This document shows, piece after piece, positions 54,409 to 61,916 of a stretch of 64,000 bases of DNA; positions within the stretch are counted from its first letter, which is position 1, and each line of letters begins with the position of its first letter. This DNA comes from BS750m-G69 sp964441235 (lineage in GTDB: Bacteria > Fidelibacterota > UBA2242): assembly GCA_964441235.1 (NCBI GenBank), contig CAYTUQ010000001.1:112253-176252 (forward strand), written 5' to 3'. A program made the position numbers and the translations under genes. The notes beneath the pieces were generated by a model. That model did no database searches and was not told the origin of the DNA. It saw only the letters and a list, made by a program, of their open reading frames with translations.

Positions 54409-55905
54409 TTGAAAAAGGAGAAATTACTTACATTCTTAATCGTTACGATTATTGCTTTTTGGTCTCTATCCTTTTCTGCACAACCGGAAGAGGCAGTAAT
54501 AATCCATTGGAATGATTTTCATGCTGCAAATGTTTCATATAAACCTATGTATGAAAATCCGGAAGGAGTTTTTGTTGGAGGATATGCTAACCTCGCAGGC
54601 TATATTGACTCTTTGAATGAAGTATATCCTTACGCAATAACATTAAATGCCGGCGATGATTTTCAGGGTTCACCCATTTCTTCAATTACGAAAGGTATGT
54701 CGCAAGTTTTAATTCTTAATAAGGTGATGCCAACGGTATTTACGCTTGGGAATCATGAATTTGACTATGGCGTAGATAATCTGAAAAAAGCTTTAAACGT
54801 GGCAAAATTCCCGATTGTTTCTTCAAATATATATGATTCAACTAAAAGCGATTTATTGGTTGACCCTTACATTATTGTGCGTTCCGGGAAGGTCCGAATA
54901 GCAGTTATTGGTTTTATACTTAAAGATTTAAAACAAAGCGTGCTGCCTGAAATGGTTAAAGGAATAGGAATATTAGACCCGTTGGAAACAGTCAATAAAT
55001 ATGTTGAAGAAGTTAATAACGAGTCTGACCTTATTGTAGTGTTAAGTCATAATGGATTTGAATACGATTCGCTTCTTGCCCTTCAGTTATCGAAAGTAGA
55101 CGTAATAATTGGCGGACATTCTCATACAATTTTACGCCAGCCAGTTGAGGTGAATAATATTTTAGTTTGCCAGGCAGGATCGCATGGGAGATTTGTGGGG
55201 TTGTTGGAAGGGCAAGTTAATATTGAAGAAAAGAAGATAGAATCGTATAAATATAAACTTACCGAGACCGATCTTGGGAAAGTAAGACCGTCGCAAACTG
55301 TTGCTCATGTAGTTGACTCACTGGAAGCTACGATTGAGAAGGAGATGAATAAAACTATCGGGACACTGAAAACCCCATGGATAAGGAATGGTCGAGGTGA
55401 GTCAAATCTCGGGAATTGGGTAACAGATGTGATGAGAAATAGTTATAACGTTGACATAGCATTTCAGAATAGTGGAGGTATAAGAAAAAGCCTTAGTCCA
55501 GGTCCCATAAAAGTGCGGGACATCTGGGAAATTTCCCCGTTTGACAATACGATTATGAAGGTAACTATAACAGGTTCTCAATTGAAAGAATTGCTGAAGT
55601 GGCGAATTAGGAACCCAAGAGACCTATTGCAAGTCTCCGGATTAAAGGTCATTTATAATAGTAAAACCAAAGAGATAATCAGTGCCAGGGTGACCGGTAA
55701 GCCTATTAAGAATGAAGGTAAATATACATTTGTTACTAATAACTTTGTTGTTGGACATTTTGAGAGATTTTTTGGGATTAAACCAGAGGATGTAAAGATA
55801 GAATCGACGGGAATTATTGGAAGGGATTTGTTATTGAAAGCTGTAAAAGGTCAGGGAGTAATTGACAGCTCTCTTGAGGAGCGTTTGGTTGATATAGCAA
55901 AATAG
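54409..55905 (+). CDS. Secreted 5'-nucleotidase/UshA-type metallophosphoesterase
   Basis: The 498-residue protein has a signal peptide (about residues 1-24). The N-terminal metallophosphoesterase domain has HWNDFHAAN, NAGDDFQGS, GNHEFDYG, LSHNGFEYD and GGHSHT. The C-terminal 5'-nucleotidase substrate domain has NWVTDVMRNSYNVDIAFQNSGGIR. It should release nucleosides from nucleotides in the periplasm. It starts at TTG 54409, backed by a strong AGAGGAGGT 5 nt upstream. The next gene encodes a Tsx-like porin, so the two probably scavenge nucleosides. Confidence 0.9.
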   Translation: MKKEKLLTFLIVTIIAFWSLSFSAQPEEAVIIHWNDFHAANVSYKPMYENPEGVFVGGYANLAGYIDSLNEVYPYAITLNAGDDFQGSPISSITKGMSQVLILNKVMPTVFTLGNHEFDYGVDNLKKALNVAKFPIVSSNIYDSTKSDLLVDPYIIVRSGKVRIAVIGFILKDLKQSVLPEMVKGIGILDPLETVNKYVEEVNNESDLIVVLSHNGFEYDSLLALQLSKVDVIIGGHSHTILRQPVEVNNILVCQAGSHGRFVGLLEGQVNIEEKKIESYKYKLTETDLGKVRPSQTVAHVVDSLEATIEKEMNKTIGTLKTPWIRNGRGESNLGNWVTDVMRNSYNVDIAFQNSGGIRKSLSPGPIKVRDIWEISPFDNTIMKVTITGSQLKELLKWRIRNPRDLLQVSGLKVIYNSKTKEIISARVTGKPIKNEGKYTFVTNNFVVGHFERFFGIKPEDVKIESTGIIGRDLLLKAVKGQGVIDSSLEERLVDIAK

Positions 55906-55933
55906 AATAATTTTGAAAGAACACTGAGATTTT

Positions 55934-56617
55934 ATGACATCAAAAACCAGGTTGATTATTGGATATATTATTCTTATTCCGTCGTTTTCCCTCGGGCAAA
56001 ACCTTCAGATACACTATGATCTTGGCAGAGAGCATTTTACATCTACTCTTGAAATGTTTAAGACTGGTAATCTTGGGTCAACTTTCTGGTTCGTTGATTT
56101 TGATTATAACAATGGTCAAGGAACTAAAAATGCTTCTTTGGGTTACTGGGAAATTGCACGATATTTTGCAGTTCACAAAGTCCCTAATACCTCTTTAACT
56201 ATTCAATATAATGATGGTTTGACGAATGAATGTTCTTTCAATCCTGTTTGGTTGGGTGGTATTCAATACATCATTAATATAAAAAGTTTCAGTTTGCCAT
56301 TTGATTTTCTTCTGCGAAGGGAATTGAATACAAAAGGCATAACTTTTCAGCTGACTTCTGTCTGGTTTTATACATGGAAAGATTTTGAGATAACAGGATA
56401 TATTGATATTTGGAACACAGGTTCAGATGCCTATCCTTCTTCTAAGTGGGCATTTCAGGCGGAACCTCAGATCTGGTATAATATCTATGGAAATATTATG
56501 ATAGGAAGTGAAATTGAGATAAGCAGGAATTTCTCTGGAGCATGGACGATAGCCAGAGAGTTCAAGGAGGATGAGTTCTTCATTATTCCTACAATTGCGC
56601 TAAAGTGGGCTTTCTGA
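55934..56617 (+). CDS. DUF5020/Tsx-like outer membrane protein
   Basis: The 227-residue protein has a signal peptide (ending about SFSLGQ) and alternating beta strands rich in aromatic residues, ending in ALKWAF, a C-terminal Phe as in outer-membrane barrels. The YDLGREHFTSTLEMFK start resembles DUF5020, a family near the nucleoside channel Tsx. It lies 28 bp after the 5'-nucleotidase gene. It is probably a channel for the released nucleosides. Direct homology is only partly certain. Confidence 0.78.
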   Translation: MTSKTRLIIGYIILIPSFSLGQNLQIHYDLGREHFTSTLEMFKTGNLGSTFWFVDFDYNNGQGTKNASLGYWEIARYFAVHKVPNTSLTIQYNDGLTNECSFNPVWLGGIQYIINIKSFSLPFDFLLRRELNTKGITFQLTSVWFYTWKDFEITGYIDIWNTGSDAYPSSKWAFQAEPQIWYNIYGNIMIGSEIEISRNFSGAWTIAREFKEDEFFIIPTIALKWAF

Positions 56618-56775
56618 TACCCCGACCAATTAACATCTTCTTCTGTTAATGATAATTTTTAGGGGTTTGAATGTTTGACTTTCACTGTTTGCAATATATA
56701 AATTATCAGGCTTTTTAGAGAATGAGTTTATTTAAAAAGGGGCAACCTTATATTGAACTCTTTTGAGTAATATAT

Positions 56776-56849
56776 GGTGGGTGTAGCTCAGTTGGTAGAG
56801 CGACAGGTTGTGGCCCTGTTGGCCGCGGGTTCAACTCCCGTCACTCACC
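56776..56849 (+). tRNA. tRNA-His (GTG)
   Basis: A full cloverleaf can be drawn: acceptor GTGGGTG with CACTCAC, the extra G-1 (56776) facing C73, D arm GCTC-GAGC, anticodon arm ACAGG-TTGTGGC-CCTGT with anticodon GTG at 56810-56812, and T arm CGGGTTCAACTCCCG. The G-1 is diagnostic for tRNA-His. CCA is not encoded. Confidence 0.96.
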
Positions 56850-56863
56850 CACATTTTTAATAT

Positions 56864-56935
56864 GGCGCTATCGTCTAGTGGTTAGGACACAGGATTTTCA
56901 TTCCTGTAACCGGGGTTCAATTCCCCGTGGCGCTA
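56864..56935 (+). tRNA. tRNA-Glu (TTC)
   Basis: The cloverleaf has acceptor GGCGCTA paired to TGGCGCT with G-U pairs at 1-72 and 6-67. The anticodon arm is CAGGA-TTTTCAT-TCCTG with anticodon TTC at 56897-56899. The T arm is CGGGGTTCAATTCCCCG. The D arm CGTCTAGTGGTTAGGACA is typical for tRNA-Glu. CCA is not encoded. It lies 14 bp after tRNA-His and is likely cotranscribed with it. Confidence 0.95.
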
Positions 56936-57162
56936 CTAAATTTTTCTTTGAAACGTTTATTTATAAGAACTACTAAAGCAGTTAAACACATCATAGAATC
57001 CCACCTTTCACTTTCATCATGTTTTCCGCAGGAATCCCAATAGGAAAAACAGTTTGTTTATTCAATTAACGATACTATATAAAAGCGAATTCATACCGTA
57101 AATGAAACGTAATAAGTGAAACGTGATAAGTGCCTAAAGTGACTAATGAACAATAACCAATA

Positions 57163-57223
57163 GACCCTGTACGGTCGCTTCGCTCCTTACCCCAGAGTGA
57201 TCTCTTTGAGACAGGGTAAGCAA
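57163..57223 (+). repeat. Hairpin repeat copy with a loop insertion
   Basis: GACCCTGTACGGTCGCTTCG begins this copy, as at 60265 and 60988, but about 22 extra bases (TTACCCCAGAG and more) separate the arms before ACAGGGTAAGCAA. CAATAGA-type tandem runs flank it (AACAATAACCAATAG before, CAATAGACAATAGACAATAA after). The 440-bp gap between tRNA-Glu and the PAP2-like gene holds no gene. Confidence 0.75.
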
Positions 57224-57377
57224 TAGACAATAGACAATAATCAATAGACAATCACAGAGGGCATATAGTGTTTTATGTCATTTAATAGTTGAAAATAATA
57301 TAAAAAGAGTGTATTATTCTTATAGAGATGATATTCGTTATAAAAGCCTATTATTAATATTAAGAGAAAAAAGAAAA

Positions 57378-57986
57378 ATGAAAAATAAAAAATATTCTAC
57401 AGCCAATGTTTCAGTCTCACAAATTATTTCGATAATTTTTCATCCACTTCTATTCGCACCTACGGCTTTTGCTCTAATCTTTTTTTCCAGTCTTTATAAA
57501 TCTTCAAAAGGATTGGAATGTTTCGTGATTTCAATTATTGCAACATCATTAACACCAATGGTTTATGTTTATTTGATGAAAAAGAATGGAGGGACAAAAG
57601 GTTTAGATGTTCCGGAGAGGGAGAAACGCAAAGACCCTTTCATTATAGGTACAGTTGCTTATTTAATTGCACTGCTTCTATTTTGGATACTTAAAGCACC
57701 GAAACCCGCCCTGGTGCTTATTTGGGCCTATGCTTTTAATACAGTGGTTGCAATATTAATTACGCACTATTGGAAGATTAGTATTCATGGCATGGCTGCA
57801 GGAGGCCCCACAGCTGCTTTAGGATGTGTTCTATCTTCAAATTTTTATTTGCTCTTATTGATGTTACCTTTGCTGGTTTATTCACGTGTTAGTTTAAAGG
57901 CACATACACCTATGCAAGTTATCGCAGGATTTGCATTGGGATTTATATTAACATTAACGCATTTTAAGATTTTGATGCCATTATGA
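57378..57986 (+). CDS. PAP2-like membrane protein
   Basis: The roughly 202-residue protein has about six TM segments and a weak PAP2 pattern: PEREKRKDP, SIHGMAAGGPTAALG and SRVSLKAHTPMQVIAGFALGF. The classic catalytic motif SR-X5-H-X3-D has Gln instead of the final Asp, so phosphatase activity is doubtful. ATG 57378 is a reasonable start; the frame runs up to 57309. It overlaps glgC by 4 bp. Confidence 0.7.
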   Translation: MKNKKYSTANVSVSQIISIIFHPLLFAPTAFALIFFSSLYKSSKGLECFVISIIATSLTPMVYVYLMKKNGGTKGLDVPEREKRKDPFIIGTVAYLIALLLFWILKAPKPALVLIWAYAFNTVVAILITHYWKISIHGMAAGGPTAALGCVLSSNFYLLLLMLPLLVYSRVSLKAHTPMQVIAGFALGFILTLTHFKILMPL

Positions 57987-59224
57987 AGTCGAATGGAATT
58001 TTAGCCGTAATTCTTGGTGGAGGCAAGGGTAATCGCCTTTATCCTCTAACCAAATATCGAGCTAAGCCAGCTGTTCCGCTTGGCGGTAAGTTCAGAATCA
58101 TCGATATTGCTATTAGCAACTGTCTTAATAGCGATATCAAAAAGATATTTGTATTAACCCAGTTTAATACGCATTCTCTGCATAGACACATTTATGATAC
58201 CTATAGGTTTGGACGTTTTTCTCGTGGATTTGTAGAAATATTGGCAGCGCAGCAAACCTCTGAGAATATGAACTGGTATCAGGGAACAGCGGATGCAGTC
58301 CGTCAGAATCTCTCTTTTATAACCGGAATAAACACTAATTATACTCTTGTACTTTCTGGGGATCATCTTTACAGAATGGACTATAGAGAATTTTTAAAAA
58401 CACATATCGATAAAAAAGCTGATATTACGATTTCTGTAAAACCAGTATCACGGGAGGAAGCGCCAGGTTTTGGTATTCTTCAGACAGACAAAAAAGGTCG
58501 AATACTCAGATTTATTGAAAAGCCGGGTGGCGAAGCATTAGAATCCATTAAATCACCGGGACTTCCCGATGAAAAGCCATTTCTTGCCTCTATGGGAATT
58601 TATATGTTCTCGACGGAATTCCTATTTAAGGTTTTAGAAGAGAATCCGAGTGATGATTTTGGAAGGCATATTATTCCCTCCGCTATTGAATCACATAAAG
58701 TTTATTCGCACCGGTTTGAAGGTTATTGGAAAGATATTGGAACGATAGAAGCATTTTTCGAGGCTAATCTCGAACTGGCTTCTATTAATCCGCCATTTAC
58801 TTTCTACGATGAAGATGCCCCTGTTTATACACGCCCACGATTCTTGCCTGGTTCTCGTATCAAGAATTGTCAGATAAATCATGCTCTTTTGGGAGAAGGT
58901 TGCTATGTAAGGGAAAGTGTTATTAATAATGCCATTATTGGAATACGAACTATAATTGGTTGTAATGTAAAAATAGAGAATTGTGTAATCATGGGAGCAG
59001 ATTTTTATGAATCAAATTCTCCGAAAGGATTAATCCCAATTGGTATCGGGAAAGATTGTATAATAAAAAATGCTATAATTGATAAGAATGCAAGAATTGG
59101 CAATGGCGTTCAAATTGTGAATGGAAAAGGCATAAAAGAAGCTGAAACTGAAAAATACTCTATAAGGAATGGAATTATTGTTATCCCAAAGAATGTAATT
59201 ATTGAAGATAGATTCGTAATTTAG
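57983..59224 (+). CDS. glgC: Glucose-1-phosphate adenylyltransferase
   Basis: The 413-residue nucleotidyltransferase has the ILAVILGGGKGNRLYPLTKYRAKPAVPLGG pyrophosphorylase start, FRIIDIAISNCLNSDI, WYQGTADAVRQN and SGDHLYRMDY, and a C-terminal left-handed beta helix with IENCVIMGADFYE. It makes ADP-glucose for glycogen synthesis. It is coupled to the PAP2-like gene by a 4-bp overlap. Other glg genes are not in the window. Confidence 0.95.
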   Translation: MKSNGILAVILGGGKGNRLYPLTKYRAKPAVPLGGKFRIIDIAISNCLNSDIKKIFVLTQFNTHSLHRHIYDTYRFGRFSRGFVEILAAQQTSENMNWYQGTADAVRQNLSFITGINTNYTLVLSGDHLYRMDYREFLKTHIDKKADITISVKPVSREEAPGFGILQTDKKGRILRFIEKPGGEALESIKSPGLPDEKPFLASMGIYMFSTEFLFKVLEENPSDDFGRHIIPSAIESHKVYSHRFEGYWKDIGTIEAFFEANLELASINPPFTFYDEDAPVYTRPRFLPGSRIKNCQINHALLGEGCYVRESVINNAIIGIRTIIGCNVKIENCVIMGADFYESNSPKGLIPIGIGKDCIIKNAIIDKNARIGNGVQIVNGKGIKEAETEKYSIRNGIIVIPKNVIIEDRFVI

Positions 59225-59338
59225 AAGGGATAAGAGAAGATTAGAATAAAATATGAAATTTGTATTAGTCGTAAAAAATTACCAATCGTAAGGATTATCT
59301 CAATATCTTGCGGTGTAAAAATATGAGGAAAAAGCTTA

Positions 59339-60148
59339 ATGGACGTAACTTATAACCCTGATCAGATAGTTTTATTTCCGGATCTTTTTGATGATATTTC
59401 TCTGCCATCTATTACAACTTTACCTGATTTTGATAGTGCATTAGAAAATTTTGTAAGACTTGCGGATTTCGGTGCTTTTATTCAGCTGAATTTTCGCGGT
59501 ATAGATAAATCATATTCTTTGAAGCTTAGCGAGCTGAAAATACCGAGAAAGTATTTGAGTAAGAATAAGGAACCTGTCTCACCGATATTTCACCTTTTCC
59601 CGGACGACATTAGAAATTACCTGAATCGTATGAAGTATGAAGTGAAGTCATTTTTCACAAAACATAATAGTATAAAGACCCCTTTTGGCTATTTTCTTTT
59701 TAGGAATTTCTTTCTTAAGTGGGATCTGCACAGAAGGGAAGTGTTAGGTGATATTACAAAGTATTTATTGGATGAAATTGGTGAAGAGTCCTATAATGAT
59801 TTTTTTAAAGGGATCTGGACAGATGGAAATAAGTGGATGAAATATAATTTAAATAAAAAGAACCCGTATCAGATTCAATATTACTCATTTGGGATTATAG
59901 AGAAAGAACGCATGCGAATGGAAGAGGTGGGTGCAACATTATATCAGTTGGATAGGAAGGAACAGGATTTTCTTCTGAACAGCCTTATAATAAAGACACT
60001 GCATATTCCGCAAACTCTATCGGATTATGTTAATGGGATTTCGATTTTCTCGACTTTTAAAACTATCCATCTTGAATATCTTAAAACCAGAAAAATTGAA
60101 TCCATCGAGGATGTTAAAAACCTTTTTGATTCGTTGCGGGACAAGTGA
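59339..60148 (+). CDS. Unknown protein, 269 residues
   Basis: I do not recognise this protein. It is soluble, with no signal peptide or TM segment. It has a hydrophobic acidic start (DQIVLFPDLFDDISLPSITT), an Arg/Lys and aromatic-rich centre (YFLFRNFFLKWDLHRREVLGDITKYLLDEIGEE) and a helical C-terminus with KIESIEDVKNLFDSLRDK. No catalytic motif is evident. It lies after glgC on the same strand with a 114-bp gap and before a repeat. Function is unknown. Confidence 0.7.
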   Translation: MDVTYNPDQIVLFPDLFDDISLPSITTLPDFDSALENFVRLADFGAFIQLNFRGIDKSYSLKLSELKIPRKYLSKNKEPVSPIFHLFPDDIRNYLNRMKYEVKSFFTKHNSIKTPFGYFLFRNFFLKWDLHRREVLGDITKYLLDEIGEESYNDFFKGIWTDGNKWMKYNLNKKNPYQIQYYSFGIIEKERMRMEEVGATLYQLDRKEQDFLLNSLIIKTLHIPQTLSDYVNGISIFSTFKTIHLEYLKTRKIESIEDVKNLFDSLRDK

Positions 60149-60150
60149 TT

Positions 60151-60186
60151 TAAAGTGTCTAAAGTGCCTAAAGTGCCTAAAGTGAA
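60151..60186 (+). repeat. 9-bp tandem repeat TAAAGTGCC
   Basis: Four units run in tandem: TAAAGTGTC, TAAAGTGCC, TAAAGTGCC and TAAAGTGAA. Similar units appear near 57130 and 61900. It lies just after the unknown 269-residue protein gene and close to a hairpin repeat. Confidence 0.7.
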
Positions 60187-60260
60187 CCGCTAATGCTCCT
60201 CCCAAAGGGATCCCCATGGGGAAATGAGTATAGGAAAACGCTAATTGCAAGTCAATAGTA

Positions 60261-60311
60261 AATAGACCCTGTACGGTCGCTTCGCTCCCTACAGGGCAAG
60301 CAATAGACAAT
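60261..60311 (+). repeat. Hairpin repeat copy, 51 nt identical to 60984-61034
   Basis: The repeat has CCCTGTA and TACAGGG arms (7 bp) around a 16-nt loop (CGGTCGCTTCGCTCCC), followed by CAAGCAATAGACAAT. It is identical over 51 nt to the copy after pcm. It lies between the unknown protein gene and pcm. Copies are on the same strand here and inverted near 34.0 kb. Confidence 0.85.
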
Positions 60312-60316
60312 AATAA

Positions 60317-60967
60317 ATGTTACACCAAAACGCATTTACAATGGTTGAAGAGCAGATAGCTTCTCGTGGTATAAACGATCAAAAAGTTTTAGATGCAATG
60401 AGAGCTGTTCCGCGGCAATATTTTGTGAATAAAAAAATGTTGCACCTTGCTTATACCGATCAACCGCTTCCTATCGGGCATAATCAGACTATATCTCAGC
60501 CCTATGTTGTTGCCTATATGACGAGCGCTCTTGAATTAAATGAAAAATCTCGGGTTCTTGAGATAGGTACCGGGAGCGGCTATCAAGCTGCTGTTCTTGC
60601 GGAGATCGCAAAGGAGGTTTATTCTGTTGAAGTAATTAAAGAACTTGCTGAAAAAGCACGTTTGGTTCTTAAAAAGCTGGATTTTAAAAATGTTAAATTT
60701 AAGATTGGTAATGGGCGAAGAGGTTGGCAAGAATATGCTCCGTATAGCCATATTATAGTTACAGCAGCAACTGAGAATATCCCAAAAGCTCTTATTGAGC
60801 AGCTCGATTTTGGAGGGAATATGATTGTCCCTGTCGGACACAGCAGCTGGACTCAAAATCTCGTACTTATTACAAAAATGAGAGATGGTATTCGTAGAAA
60901 AAAAATATTGCCAGTACGTTTTGTACCGCTTGTGCATGACAGGAAATTAAAAAGAAGAAATAAATGA
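60317..60967 (+). CDS. pcm: Protein-L-isoaspartate O-methyltransferase
   Basis: The 216-residue SAM enzyme has ISQPYVVAYMTSALEL, LEIGTGSGYQAAVLAEI and IVTAATENIPKALIEQL, standard for PCMT. It methylates isoaspartyl residues in aged proteins to allow repair. The start immediately follows a hairpin repeat, and the end is followed by another, so repeats bracket the gene. Confidence 0.94.
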   Translation: MLHQNAFTMVEEQIASRGINDQKVLDAMRAVPRQYFVNKKMLHLAYTDQPLPIGHNQTISQPYVVAYMTSALELNEKSRVLEIGTGSGYQAAVLAEIAKEVYSVEVIKELAEKARLVLKKLDFKNVKFKIGNGRRGWQEYAPYSHIIVTAATENIPKALIEQLDFGGNMIVPVGHSSWTQNLVLITKMRDGIRRKKILPVRFVPLVHDRKLKRRNK

Positions 60968-60983
60968 CCAATGACCAATAACC

Positions 60984-61034
60984 AATAGACCCTGTACGGT
61001 CGCTTCGCTCCCTACAGGGCAAGCAATAGACAAT
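60984..61034 (+). repeat. Hairpin repeat copy, 51 nt identical to 60261-60311
   Basis: This is the second exact copy of the CCCTGTA/TACAGGG hairpin repeat. It is preceded by ATGACCAATGACCAATAACC, a CAATA-type tandem run. It lies between pcm and the GGDEF gene. Confidence 0.85.
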
Positions 61035-61056
61035 TAAAAGTGATCTAAAGTTTGAA

Positions 61057-61891
61057 ATGACAAAAGTTGGGGTAAATATGAAGCAAATTGATTCAGAGAT
61101 TCTTGAAGAATTTGCATCTACGTTAGAACAGTTGTCTTGCGGTAGTTATAATGACAACATTTTTAAAAAGTACATGAGAGTTAGTAATCCAAATGTTGTA
61201 AGACGCATTGCTAATGTTATGGATGACATTTATAGGCGGTTTGAAGTTCGCGAACATCATCTTAAGTCTGCTATTGAAGAGTTAAAAGCTACGAGAAGCG
61301 AGTTTGAAAAATTTAATATGCTTCTGGATTCTCGTGTTAAGGAAAGGACTAAAGCGCTGGAAAAGGCGAACACTCTTTTAGAATCTCTGTCTATTACTGA
61401 TTCTCTCACAGGGATTAGCAATAGACGCAATTTTGATTCTCTTTTAAAGCATGAAGTAGATCGCACCAGGCGCTATGGTCTCAATTTAAGTTGTTTAATG
61501 TTCGATATAGATTTTTTAAAAAGGTGAATGATACTTATGGACATCTTTATGGGGATGAAGTTCTGAGAGAAATTGGGGAAATCTTACGTAGCGAATTACG
61601 AGGTCACGATATATTTGCACGATACGGCAGTGAAGAATTTGTTATATTATTACTGGAGAAAGATGTAAACGCTGCATTTCTTGTAGCTGAAAAGTTAAGG
61701 GGGGTAATTGCTAAAAAAGATGTTGTCAAAGATGAGATAAAATCAAATGTCACAGTCTCTTTTGGTGTAGCTCAGTTTGATCCCTCAACGATGACAGGCA
61801 GGAATCAACTGGTGAAGCATCTAATAAAGCACTCTACGAAGCTAAAAGGACAGGAAGAAATAAGTCTGTTATTTTTAAGTCTGGAGAATAG
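61057..61891 (+). pseudogene. GGDEF diguanylate cyclase interrupted by two frameshifts
   Basis: The first frame gives an N-terminal coiled region and the GGDEF start (ITDSLTGISNRRNFDSLL to LMFDIDFLKR), then stops at 61527. The next frame continues FFKKVNDTYGHLYGDEVL, RYGSEEFVILLLEKD (GSEEF active site) and SFGVAQFDPS. A third frame gives NKALYEAKRTGRNKSVIF to TAG at 61891. The first shift lies in a run of six T followed by five A (one T short of the open frame); the second is near 61812. Both are single-base losses. It may be broken or reflect sequencing errors. If repaired it would make c-di-GMP. Confidence 0.85.
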
Positions 61892-61916
61892 TAGCAAGTG
61901 TTTAAAGTGAAGAATT

